From Rhodocytophaga aerolata (GTDB taxonomy: Bacteria; Bacteroidota; Bacteroidia; Cytophagales; 172606-1), in assembly GCF_030503435.1 (NCBI RefSeq), contig NZ_JAUKPO010000039.1:1-62390 (forward strand): a DNA stretch of 62,390 bases, given 5' to 3'. A model generated the notes under the pieces. It was not told where the DNA came from. It did not search any database and was given only the letters and a program-made list of their open reading frames with translations. A program made the position numbers and the translations under genes. Positions 53,687-62,212 of the stretch are shown here, one piece after another; the first letter of the stretch is position 1; each line of letters opens with the position of its first letter.

Positions 53687-55867
53687 GCATTTTATAGTAT
53701 CTGTTATAAAGAGGCTATGATTTAAAATTAATACATCTTTATTACGTATTTTTTTGTAGGCAAGGTACTCACACAGCTCTTTATTAGACACACTTTTTAA
53801 TAGAATGGAATCTTGTTCATTGATATAGCTTGCATATCCATAATCATAACGGCCTTTGGGAACGATCTCACTACCGGGGATGCCTCCAATTAAACTTATT
53901 CCTGTTAAACCTGGAATTACAAATGGAGCAGCTTTTATTTCAACTGGCCCAGGGTTGAGAAACCATGTTTGTGCTTGCGGCATATAAATTAACTTATGTA
54001 TTTTTTCTTTATCAGGTAGAGTAGAGATTTTATGCAGATGGGTTAAAGCAGAATAAAAAGTATTGCTTTGTAGACATTCAGTCGGAGCAGTTTGTAACTC
54101 TTTTATCTTTTCTAAAATCTGTTTGGGATATACAGATATAAAACTTATAACATCAATAGTTTTCTCTTGCATGTATGTAGTTTCCATATTACAAGACCTG
54201 ACAAAGTTTAATCTGTTGGTTAAGTTTCTATTAATTCCATCTTCAAATTTTGAAAAAATATTGTTTAGCATCAAAAAAAAAGGTATTGGAAGTAGTAAGG
54301 CAAACTTTCTAATATAATTATTAACTATTGTGCTGCTTTGAACCTGTGCTATTAATACAAAACTTATCAATAAAGCTATTGAAATGCGGGCCTGTACATC
54401 CGAGAAATAATAAGCACTGCCACCATTTATATCAAAAACGAATCCGGGTAAAAAACCAAGGACAGCAATAATAACAATTAACTCAAGATCAATTAATTTA
54501 TTCTCTAAGTAGGCAGCTTTTAAACTTCTGAAATCTAGTATATTCTGCTCGTTCAATCTCAAAAATATGTAAAGTATAGACCAGAAATAATGTACATAAA
54601 AAAATAGCCCTTTCCAGTCTTCAATCACTTGCGTTTTAATAAAATGAAATGGATGAAAATCAGCTTCTGCCTGGGAGTAAGAGGACATAGTACTTTTATA
54701 AAGTAAATAAATCAGCACTAGTGTTAAACATAGGATGAGGGAATAGGAAGTTATTTTAAATAACCTGAGTTTTAAAAAAACATAAAAAAAGGAGGCCATT
54801 GTTAAAATTAAAATAGATGCTTTTAATAAGCCCAAAAACCCTAAAAGTAACGGAATGAGTAGGATATATAGAATTAATTTAGATTGGCTGTCCGTTGAAA
54901 TTTTTTTATAAAAACCCAAAAACATGGAAAGCGTGATAAAAAGGAAGGCCAAAGATATTGAATAAGATTCTGATTCTATCCATGAGTCTGATACTGCCCA
55001 TTTATTAACAAAGGAGTAAGGCAAAAAACCTATTTGAAGAATAAAAAAAGTGAGCCAAAATTTTAAACCTACTCCTGTTGCTATAACTGGATTTGAATTT
55101 TTGAATAAAAAAACGTCGTAAGAAAATGTCAAAGACAACTTGAAGTACAGCGGTAAAAATAAAGCAGGATACACTAAATGATAGCTATCTAGTATGGAAA
55201 TATCCAATAGAGTGGCGAGCTTCGCAAAAAGCCAATGACTTCCCCAGTGATACATTAGTTGTGGTGTTCCATTGAGTCCGGTGCTAGGAATACCATACGT
55301 TTTAATCATTTGTGCAACAGACAAATGAAAAATGGAATCTAGCTTAAATACACCCACAACCATGTTTTCGAGAAATAATGGGTCGTGATACCCGTCACTA
55401 TATATTCTTCCGGTAAACCACATGATAAATAAAATCACTAGGCATAGTACAGGCAATATGTATACAAATTTGTGTTTAATACTTATTAAAACACTGGCCA
55501 TTGCCAAGAAAGAGTAGCCAATAATAACAATAAGTATGGTTAGCCAGTTGCCAACAAACGGAATTACATATGAGAGTAGAATAAGAATCACAAGGGCAAA
55601 CAATGTGATGAAGGCAGTAAAACCTGGCATTGCTGAATAGCTTTTCTTTTTATAGATACTATTCCATAAATTAACAAAGGCAGGAAGAAGAAATATAAAA
55701 AAACATAAGCCAGCTGTTTTAATAATAACGGAATAAAAAGTTTCAAAACCAGACCGGCCTATAAAGTAGAATAAGGCCGTTCCTAAAGATACAATAGAGA
55801 AGAAAATAGATATAATCAAATCAAAATGATTCAGCTCATTCGCAAGCTTTCTCAATGGATAGACCAT
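53678..55867 (-). CDS. Polytopic GT-C-like membrane protein
   Basis: 729 aa with at least 13 predicted transmembrane helices in the first 530 residues and a C-terminal soluble part of about 180 residues (around QTWFLNPGPVEIKAAPF and GRYDYGYASYIN). The layout, a large polytopic N-terminus with a long loop (RIYSDGYHDPLFLEN) and a soluble tail, is that of GT-C glycosyltransferases or oligosaccharyl-modifying membrane proteins that use polyprenyl-phosphate sugars. No DxD or ExD metal motif was identified with certainty. Strongly AT-rich codon use sets it apart from the flanks. Confidence 0.75.
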   Translation of the reverse strand: MVYPLRKLANELNHFDLIISIFFSIVSLGTALFYFIGRSGFETFYSVIIKTAGLCFFIFLLPAFVNLWNSIYKKKSYSAMPGFTAFITLFALVILILLSYVIPFVGNWLTILIVIIGYSFLAMASVLISIKHKFVYILPVLCLVILFIMWFTGRIYSDGYHDPLFLENMVVGVFKLDSIFHLSVAQMIKTYGIPSTGLNGTPQLMYHWGSHWLFAKLATLLDISILDSYHLVYPALFLPLYFKLSLTFSYDVFLFKNSNPVIATGVGLKFWLTFFILQIGFLPYSFVNKWAVSDSWIESESYSISLAFLFITLSMFLGFYKKISTDSQSKLILYILLIPLLLGFLGLLKASILILTMASFFYVFLKLRLFKITSYSLILCLTLVLIYLLYKSTMSSYSQAEADFHPFHFIKTQVIEDWKGLFFYVHYFWSILYIFLRLNEQNILDFRSLKAAYLENKLIDLELIVIIAVLGFLPGFVFDINGGSAYYFSDVQARISIALLISFVLIAQVQSSTIVNNYIRKFALLLPIPFFLMLNNIFSKFEDGINRNLTNRLNFVRSCNMETTYMQEKTIDVISFISVYPKQILEKIKELQTAPTECLQSNTFYSALTHLHKISTLPDKEKIHKLIYMPQAQTWFLNPGPVEIKAAPFVIPGLTGISLIGGIPGSEIVPKGRYDYGYASYINEQDSILLKSVSNKELCEYLAYKKIRNKDVLILNHSLFITDTIKCLK

Positions 55868-55929
55868 CAGTAAGGTAATTTGTTTAAAAGTATATTACGC
55901 ATAGAATATATGGGATAGATAGTGTCAGG

Positions 55930-57060
55930 TCAATTAGATAATGAATAATATTCTATGATACTATCCGTCACAAAGTTGATTTCTTGATCAGTCAATTCTA
56001 TATATAAGGGGAGCCTCAATAGGCAATTTGTATAAAAATCTGCATTAACCAGTATTCGGCAATCGTGTCTTTCGGAGTAGAACTTACTTTTATGAAGCGA
56101 CAAATAATGAAATGAAGCTTGAATATTTTTCTCTTTCAAAAAATGAATTAAATTATTTCTCGTACTGGCATTTTTACAAGTGATATAAAAGATGTGTGCA
56201 TTATGAGTGGCATATTTAGGAATTTGGGGCAACCCAAAACTGTCATTATTGGAATATGATTGTAAGTTGCAATAATACTTTTCCCAGAGATAATTTCTTC
56301 TTTTTTGGATATCCATTAGGCTTTCAAGTTGGGCAAGCAAAAATGCAGCGATCATCTCTGAAGGTGAGTAAGAGGAACCCACATCTACCCAAGTATATTT
56401 ATCTATTTCACCTCTTAAAAATGAAGCTCGTGTAGTGCCTTTGTCCCATATAATTTCTGCTCTTTTCAGGAGTTTTTCATCATTTATTACTAAAAGACCA
56501 CCTTCACCAGAAGTAATGTTTTTAGTTTCATGAAAAGAAAAACAAGATAAATTTCCGAAGGTGCCTAGTGGCCTGTTTTTATAGTATGAATTAATTGCCT
56601 GAGCTGCATCTTCAATCAAAAAAATATTATATTTTTCGACTATTTTGTTGAGCTTATCCATATTGCAGGCCATACCTGCATAATGAACAATAACCAGCGC
56701 TTTAGTTCTAGGGGAAATCAATAATTCAATAGAATCAACATCAATATTTGGGTGATTGGGAGAACTGTCAGCAAATACTATCTTTGCTCCTCGTAACACA
56801 AAGGGATTTGCTGTAGAAACATACGTATAGGAAGGTATAATTACCTCATCGCCTGGATGTATATTGATGAGGATGGCAGCCATCTCTAGTGCATCTGTGC
56901 AAGACGTCGTTAATAATACTTTCTTAAATCCATACTTCTCCTGGAAATACTGGTGACATTTGTTCGTAAAGAAGCCATTTCCTGATGTTTGTTTAATGAT
57001 GGCTTCTTGGATATATTTAATTTCATTACCGGTAAGATACGGCTTATTAAAATAGAGCAT
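55930..57060 (-). CDS. wecE: dTDP-4-amino-4,6-dideoxygalactose transaminase family (WecE-like)
   Basis: About 376 aa, DegT/DnrJ/EryC1 fold. PLP lysine K180 in SFHETKNITSGEGG and the aspartate of EDAAQ (D151) are present, with the N-terminal PYLTGNEIKYI and the HYAGMACNMD segment typical of the WecE/FcnA group. It makes a 4-amino-4,6-dideoxy sugar nucleotide from the 4-keto form. Start at ATG 57060; the frame is open to 57093. It lies 62 bp upstream of the GT-C-like gene on the same strand. The genes making its dTDP-keto-sugar substrate are not in the window. Confidence 0.9.
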   Translation of the reverse strand: MLYFNKPYLTGNEIKYIQEAIIKQTSGNGFFTNKCHQYFQEKYGFKKVLLTTSCTDALEMAAILINIHPGDEVIIPSYTYVSTANPFVLRGAKIVFADSSPNHPNIDVDSIELLISPRTKALVIVHYAGMACNMDKLNKIVEKYNIFLIEDAAQAINSYYKNRPLGTFGNLSCFSFHETKNITSGEGGLLVINDEKLLKRAEIIWDKGTTRASFLRGEIDKYTWVDVGSSYSPSEMIAAFLLAQLESLMDIQKRRNYLWEKYYCNLQSYSNNDSFGLPQIPKYATHNAHIFYITCKNASTRNNLIHFLKEKNIQASFHYLSLHKSKFYSERHDCRILVNADFYTNCLLRLPLYIELTDQEINFVTDSIIEYYSLSN

Positions 57061-57151
57061 AAAAAATAACGAATTTGGTAAAAGTAATTCCAAAAGAAAA
57101 ATGGGTAAAATAAGTTTAATATATAGGCATATAATTATTTATAGATTTTTT

Positions 57152-57712
57152 ATGAATATATTGTATGCAGGCAAATATAATAACAGATTTACAGAAGTTA
57201 TTAATTTATTAAAAGAATTGCCACCTGGCTCTAGCGTCCTGGAATTATGTTTCGGCGATACATATATTGCAGAGCACTGTAAAAAAAGTAAAGTAAGATG
57301 GGTGGGAGTTGACTTAAATCCGCATTTTGTCAAAAAAGCTGTTGCCAAAGGATACGAAGCTATTGAAGGGAATGTACTAACCACTAAAAATTTACCTGAA
57401 AGCAATATTTGTATTATGATGGGTTCATTGTATCATTTTCACAATACTTTGGAGGATGTATTTTCACGCATATTAGCTTCGTCTCCAGTTGTAATTATTT
57501 CAGAGCCCGTTAAAAACCTATCTAGTAGCAGCGGTTTAATAGGGTATATTGCAAGACGTTCAGCAAAAGTTGGAAAAGGTAATGAAGAATTCAGATATAA
57601 TGAAGTAACACTTTTAGAAGCTCTTGAAAAATTAAAATTTGTTTTCAACTTTAACATAGAAGTTGTACAAAGAACAGGCAAAGACATACTTGTAAAACTG
57701 CAAAAGTATTAA
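57152..57712 (+). CDS. SAM-dependent methyltransferase
   Basis: About 186 aa. The SAM motif I is VLELCFGDTYIAEH and motif II VGVDLNPHFVKKA, followed by the GNVL and MGSLYHF segments. No N-terminal substrate domain. Its place beside the aminotransferase suggests N- or O-methylation of the amino sugar, but this is inference. Start at 57152; the frame is open to 57101. Confidence 0.82.
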   Translation: MNILYAGKYNNRFTEVINLLKELPPGSSVLELCFGDTYIAEHCKKSKVRWVGVDLNPHFVKKAVAKGYEAIEGNVLTTKNLPESNICIMMGSLYHFHNTLEDVFSRILASSPVVIISEPVKNLSSSSGLIGYIARRSAKVGKGNEEFRYNEVTLLEALEKLKFVFNFNIEVVQRTGKDILVKLQKY

Positions 57713-57899
57713 AAGAATAATCACTATTTATAAGTTGGCTTAAGGGCATAATTGAATACTAATAATGTGGATTAACAACAGTGTTATATCTACGGATGGT
57801 CTATGCCTTGCTACATCAGTGTTTTTAATTATTTGACTTATTAGATAATAGCATTTTATTAGTAAGTTTCCCAGCCTTCAGTATTGCATTTCAATTCAG

Positions 57900-58847
57900 A
57901 TGAAAGATATAGAAATAAGTATAGTCATACCAGTATATAATTCGCAAGATTGTGTTATTGAATTAGTTGAACGCATAAATGAGCATTTAGCTGGTTTCAA
58001 ACCTTTTGAATTAATTTTAGTAAATGATAAAAGTAAAGATTTGAGCTGGCAAAGGATCATAGAAGTTACTAGGAACTACCATTGGATAAAAGGAATTAAT
58101 TTAAAGAAAAATGCAGGACAAGATAATGCAATAATGGCAGGACTTGGTTTTGCCCGTGGAGAATACATTGTTATCATGGATGATGATCTCCAGCATTCTC
58201 CTAAAGATATTCCCTTACTATATACTACATGTAAGAAAGGCAACGATGTTTGTTATGGCTCTTTCCTTGAAAAAAAGCAGAAATCTTGGAAAAATTTAGG
58301 TAGTGAGCTAAATGGATATCTTGCTGGAAAATTCTTAAAAAAGCCAGAAGAACTATATCTTTCTCCATTTAAAATTATCCATAGAAGTGTGGTAGATAAA
58401 ATTTTAGAATACAAAGGGCCTTTTCCCTATATTGATGCTATAATTTTAGGTGTTACTTCTAATATAGTTCAGATTAAACTGGAACACCAGAAAAGATATG
58501 CCGGTACAAGTAATTATAATATACTAAGATCTATATCGGTTTTTCTTAAGCATGTTACCGGATATTCTGTGTATCCACTAAGGGTAGCCACGTTTATAGG
58601 CTTTTCTGCTTCAATATTATCTTTTTTGTTAGGCATTTATTATCTGCTAGATTATTTGCTTAATGACCACAAGGTAGAAGGATTTATAACCATCGTTTTA
58701 TTAATAGTTTTCTTTAATGGGATAATTTTAATTTGTTTGGGACTTATAGGAGAATATGTAGGCAGAATTTATTTAACAATCAATAATAAGCCACAGTACT
58801 CAATTGATACGGTAATAAGAGGAAAACAACAGAAAATTTGTGAATAA
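57900..58847 (+). CDS. GT2 polyprenyl-phosphate glycosyltransferase (DPM1/GtrB/ArnC-like)
   Basis: 315 aa. GT-A fold with the DxD-type motif DDDLQHSP (around 97-104) and two C-terminal transmembrane helices (about 235-258 and 268-292). This is the architecture of enzymes that transfer a sugar from a nucleotide donor to undecaprenyl or dolichyl phosphate. It would supply a lipid-linked sugar to the GT-C-like protein at 53678. It is the last gene of the AT-rich island. Confidence 0.9.
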   Translation: MKDIEISIVIPVYNSQDCVIELVERINEHLAGFKPFELILVNDKSKDLSWQRIIEVTRNYHWIKGINLKKNAGQDNAIMAGLGFARGEYIVIMDDDLQHSPKDIPLLYTTCKKGNDVCYGSFLEKKQKSWKNLGSELNGYLAGKFLKKPEELYLSPFKIIHRSVVDKILEYKGPFPYIDAIILGVTSNIVQIKLEHQKRYAGTSNYNILRSISVFLKHVTGYSVYPLRVATFIGFSASILSFLLGIYYLLDYLLNDHKVEGFITIVLLIVFFNGIILICLGLIGEYVGRIYLTINNKPQYSIDTVIRGKQQKICE

Positions 58848-59248
58848 TTTAAGTAAGGGAGCTAAATGTTTAATACGTTACAGTAAAATAATCAAAGAAA
58901 TATTCTTTTGCATAATTACTTATTTATACACATGGGTCAGTCGCTATTATAGCTACATGTTTTGCATGCACATAAGAATCATAGCATGCATTGAATAAAA
59001 ATTTTGATTTATTAGTGGCTAAAAACGGAGAGTTATACTTTTAAAATATATGCAATAAAAATTCAAACTATGTTATGTCTTGAACCGCTAATGCCTATTA
59101 GTTTAGTAAATAATAAAAACATTTTTTTATTTACTAAACATGCCAACTTTATCTTGGATATTGCTATTTGAAGTAACTGTCTATTACGGATAAAGTAAAT
59201 TACATACTTTATATATGCTATACTTGGTAGCTGAAATTGATCTGGCGT
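58848..59248. other. AT-rich intergenic region at the right edge of the island
   Basis: 400 bp without a gene. Holds the hairpin at 59101-59139. The sequence just upstream of 59249 should contain the promoter of the Crp-type gene. Confidence 0.5.
59101..59139. repeat. Perfect 13-bp inverted repeat (hairpin)
   Basis: GTTTAGTAAATAA (59101-59113) and its exact complement (59127-59139); pairing extends into the spacer with one mismatch, so nearly the whole 39 nt can fold. There is no T-run, so a palindromic boundary element or operator is as likely as a terminator. Confidence 0.5.
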
Positions 59249-59827
59249 ATGTATACTCTTCTTATTCAACACCTGTCTAAACACATCTCGTTAACCAACG
59301 AAGAAATTATTTTACTCACAGCTGCTTTTAAACCAAAACGGCTGAAAAAGAAAGAATTTTTGCTTCATCAGGGAGAGGTAAGCCGGCAGGAAACTTTCGT
59401 TACCCAAGGATGTTTGCGGGCATTTTCTGTTAATGATAAAGGGGAAGAGCACATTGCCCAATTTGCCGTGGAAGATTGGTGGGTAGGAGATATGTATAGT
59501 TTCCTGACTGGTGCACCCTCCAGGTTATATATTGAAGCCCTGGAAGATTGCCAGTTACTGCAAATAGATAGACCCGGCCTGGAAGATTTGTATTTAAGAG
59601 TCCCTAAAATGGAGCGGTTTTTTAGAATTATCATTCAGAATGCATTCATTGCCTCCCAAAACCGGGTACTCTCGTCTATGAGCCAGACGGCTGATGAACG
59701 TTACCTGGATTTCATCCGGAAATATCCCAACATCGAACAACGCGTACCCTTATACCAGATTGCTGCTTATTTGGGTATAACCCCAGAATTTTTAAGCCGC
59801 ATCAGAAAAAAATTTCAAGGAAAGTGA
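59249..59827 (+). CDS. Crp/Fnr family transcriptional regulator
   Basis: 192 aa, paralog of the regulator at 4979: nucleotide-binding-like barrel (KRLKKKEFLLHQGEVSR, EDWWVGD), dimer helix (VPKMERFFRIIIQNAF) and HTH (YQIAAYLGITPEFLSRI). ATG at 59249; an upstream TTG at 59237 is less likely. It is followed by four redox-type genes with 73-, 26-, 81- and 139-bp gaps, so it may control and lead this cluster. No Fnr cysteines. Confidence 0.9.
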   Translation: MYTLLIQHLSKHISLTNEEIILLTAAFKPKRLKKKEFLLHQGEVSRQETFVTQGCLRAFSVNDKGEEHIAQFAVEDWWVGDMYSFLTGAPSRLYIEALEDCQLLQIDRPGLEDLYLRVPKMERFFRIIIQNAFIASQNRVLSSMSQTADERYLDFIRKYPNIEQRVPLYQIAAYLGITPEFLSRIRKKFQGK

Positions 59828-59900
59828 TTTCTTAAACTAGGTCAATTTTTTCGGGCTACGGCCAGTGCAACTTTGCTTCATCAACCAACACAACGAAGCC

Positions 59901-60479
59901 ATGACACTCGCCATCGTTTATCATAGCAATTATGGGCATACCCGGCTTGTAGCAGAAGCAATCTTCCGTGGAACCCAGCAACTAACCAAAGATACACTGC
60001 TGCTATCTACTTGTGAGGCTATCGCCCAGATCGAGCAACTTCACCAGGCAGACGGGATAATTTTTGGCTCTCCCACGTATTTTGGGTCTGTATCTGCCGA
60101 GTTTAAGAAGTTTATGGAATTTACCGGAAGTTTCTGGTATAGGCAATTATGGAAAGACAAGATTGCAGCAGGATTTACAAATTCTTCTACGACCAATGGA
60201 GATAAGCTTCATACACTCATTCAACTCTCTTTGTTTGCAGCCCAGCATAGTATGATCTGGGTAAGTACCGGAATACTTCCTGTGTTTACAGAAGGTATTC
60301 AGCAGACTGAGCCCAACGGAATGGCAAGTTACCTGGGCTTCATGGCTCAATCCGATAATTCCCTGAAAACACTTACGCCACCGGCAGATTTAACAACGGC
60401 TTTTCTTTTTGGAAAGCGGGTGGCCCAGTGTACACAGCAATTTGTACAAACGAAGTCTTTGTCTATACAATCCAAGTAA
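59901..60479 (+). CDS. WrbA-like flavodoxin / NAD(P)H:quinone oxidoreductase
   Basis: About 192 aa. FMN-binding loops HSNYGHTRLVAEAI and GSPTYFGSVSAEFKKFMEFTG are clear, with the 'GFTNSSTTNGDKLHTL' loop of WrbA-type flavodoxins. It is predicted to reduce quinones by two electrons, protecting against radical formation. Start at 59901; the frame is open to 59865. Second gene of the Crp-led cluster. Confidence 0.88.
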   Translation: MTLAIVYHSNYGHTRLVAEAIFRGTQQLTKDTLLLSTCEAIAQIEQLHQADGIIFGSPTYFGSVSAEFKKFMEFTGSFWYRQLWKDKIAAGFTNSSTTNGDKLHTLIQLSLFAAQHSMIWVSTGILPVFTEGIQQTEPNGMASYLGFMAQSDNSLKTLTPPADLTTAFLFGKRVAQCTQQFVQTKSLSIQSK

Positions 60480-60505
60480 TTATTCACCTCAAACAATTTA
60501 CAACA

Positions 60506-60865
60506 ATGACACACGCAGAAATCCAACAAGCCCTGCACGACCTGAATGGTCTGGTGCTAGACGGCAAACTACTGGACGCTTTTCAGAAGTATTATCATGA
60601 AGACATTGTAATGCAAGAAAATGAAAATGCACCCACGATTGGGAAAGAAGCCAATCTACAACGGGAAATAGAGTTTTTAGGCAACGTTACAGAGTTCCGC
60701 GTGGCACATCCCCTGAAAGTTACGGTGGCAGACAATTATTCGATGGTAGAATGGCACTACGACTATACACACAAACAATGGGGTATCCGCAACTATACCC
60801 AGGTTTCTGTACAGGAATGGAAAGATGGTAAAATTATTAAAGAGAAGTTCTATTACAACAATTAA
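60506..60865 (+). CDS. SnoaL-like / NTF2-fold small protein
   Basis: About 119 aa. The NTF2-fold pattern is visible: an N-terminal helix pair (QQALHDLNGLVLDGKLLDAFQKYYHED) then four strands ending EWHYDY and YTQVSVQEWKDGKIIKEKF. Small SnoaL-like proteins bind or isomerise hydrophobic compounds; the ligand is unknown. Start ATG 60506; the frame is open to 60428. Third gene of the cluster. Confidence 0.82.
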   Translation: MTHAEIQQALHDLNGLVLDGKLLDAFQKYYHEDIVMQENENAPTIGKEANLQREIEFLGNVTEFRVAHPLKVTVADNYSMVEWHYDYTHKQWGIRNYTQVSVQEWKDGKIIKEKFYYNN

Positions 60866-60946
60866 ATCCCGTCAGGCTCCTAACAGAAAATATGAGCCTG
60901 CTTCCTAAACGTAACTCTATCTACTTAATTAAAATTAATTATTCTC

Positions 60947-61414
60947 ATGACTTACAACATTTTAGCTGCCCACAACGATTACACTGGGCTCATTCTTCGA
61001 TTAACCTTAGGAGGGGTTATCCTTCCACACGGCGCACAAAAATTATTTGGCTGGTTTGGTGGCTATGGGTTTACTGGCACCATGCAATTTTTTACAGAAG
61101 TAATTCACCTGCCCTGGATCATCGGCTTTGGGGTAATTCTCTTGGAAACCCTAGGTGCATTACTATTAATTTCCGGATTCGGTAGCCGCATTCTGGCTGC
61201 ACTGATGGCTCTACTCATGACTGGCATTGTATTCAGTGTACATTGGGAAAATGGATTTTTTATGAATTGGTTTGGCAATCTGAAAGGTGAAGGCATTGAG
61301 TATTTCTTACTAGCCATAGGTCTGGCACTAGGTATAGTAGTGAACGGGGCAGGAGTCTATTCCATTGACAGGATGCTCTTTAAATCAAAAAAACAGGAAC
61401 AAGTCTTTGCATAA
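60947..61414 (+). CDS. DoxX family membrane protein
   Basis: 155 aa, four helices (about 14-34, 48-78, 83-100, 118-135). The N-terminal GLILRLTLGGVILPHGAQKLFGWFGGYG is a hallmark of DoxX proteins. Its place beside WrbA-like and thioredoxin genes fits a thiol or quinone redox role. Fourth gene of the cluster. Confidence 0.9.
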   Translation: MTYNILAAHNDYTGLILRLTLGGVILPHGAQKLFGWFGGYGFTGTMQFFTEVIHLPWIIGFGVILLETLGALLLISGFGSRILAALMALLMTGIVFSVHWENGFFMNWFGNLKGEGIEYFLLAIGLALGIVVNGAGVYSIDRMLFKSKKQEQVFA

Positions 61415-61553
61415 ACGCAGGCTACTACAAGTATCTGTATACCTACCTATAGGGAGCAGAGTTACCTGAAAATTATGTAACGAAAAGTCCTTATGATGTA
61501 AAAGGAGATAGCCAGGAGCCATGTATCTTTGGCAGAAAAACAATAAATGGATC

Positions 61554-61886
61554 ATGATCACTCAAACAAAGTCGATTGAAGTTACCGATAGTACCTTTGA
61601 TCTGGAAGTATTGCAATCTCAACAGCCTGTAATGGTAGATTTTGGGGCTGACTGGTGCCCGCCTTGTAAAGCTATTAGTCCTTTAGTGGATACACTGGCA
61701 GAAGAATATGCGGGCAAAGCTAAAATTGCCAAAGTAGATGTAGATGCCAATCCGGCTATTACGGCTAAATATGGTGTGCGAAACCTGCCTACGCTGCTAT
61801 TTTTTAAAGATGGCAAACCGGTAGATAAAATTGTGGGAGCAGTTCCTAAACGTGTAATGGCAGAAAAGCTGAATCAGTATCTATAA
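61554..61886 (+). CDS. trxA: Thioredoxin with a WCPPC active site
   Basis: 110 aa, thioredoxin fold. The active-site motif is W34-C-P-P-C38 instead of the usual WCGPC, and the cis-proline is P79 (NLPTLLFF). A CPPC motif is less reducing in some studied proteins, so the redox potential may differ from standard thioredoxin. Start at 61554; an upstream frame to 61521 adds 11 residues of no thioredoxin character. It is the last intact gene of the Crp-led cluster. Confidence 0.92.
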   Translation: MITQTKSIEVTDSTFDLEVLQSQQPVMVDFGADWCPPCKAISPLVDTLAEEYAGKAKIAKVDVDANPAITAKYGVRNLPTLLFFKDGKPVDKIVGAVPKRVMAEKLNQYL

Positions 61887-61909
61887 ATTTTAATAGTACA
61901 AGCTTGTAG

Positions 61910-62169
61910 AAGTCGGGTAATGATCCGCTTGTGCTCAAAGTTATATTTGTGAATCCGGCAAAGGAGGCAGTTAGCTTACAGGTCCGCAATTCGGATAGGG
62001 AACTTGTGTATGAAAGAATCATTTTGCGGCCGGGCAGTATAACGGCAAGTTCACTGTTTCGGAGTTGCCGGATGGAAGGTATGTATTTGAAGTGAAAATA
62101 GCTAAACAACGCTTTTCTCGACCTTTTGAGATCTATACACAAACTGCCCGTTTAACCTATGTGCCCTGA
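61910..62169 (+). pseudogene. Frameshifted, N-terminally truncated secreted-domain gene
   Basis: From 61910 one frame reads KSGNDPLVLKVIFVNPAKEA, then SLQVRNSDRELVYERIILRPG; a single-base shift near 62027-62035 moves the match to another frame, GQYNGKFTVSELPDGRYVFE and on to RLTYVP before a stop at 62169. The joined product resembles the mature part of the small secreted protein at 16666 (a 'DxxGxxxH' strand, then 'FDLSxLxDGxYxxE'). No start codon or signal peptide remains; a stop lies just upstream at 61907. I read it as a dead copy of that domain family. Confidence 0.6.
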
Positions 62170-62176
62170 ACAAACT

Positions 62177-62212
62177 AGAAAGCTTTTCTGGAAAAATCCA
62201 GAAAAGCTTTCT
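62177..62212. terminator. 16-bp perfect hairpin after the pseudogene
   Basis: AGAAAGCTTTTCTGGA (62177-62192) and its complement (62197-62212), loop AAAA. The stem is long and perfect but has no downstream T-run. It may end the Crp-led transcript. Confidence 0.6.

Noticed and set aside
60873-60900. Small inverted repeat CAGGCTC / GAGCCTG between SnoaL-like and DoxX genes
   Set aside because: Seven-base arms, no T-run; likely within a co-transcribed unit, so not called a terminator.
61846-62142. Minus-strand open frame of 98 codons at the end of the window
   Set aside because: It is antisense to the frameshifted secreted-domain remnant, which explains the region better.
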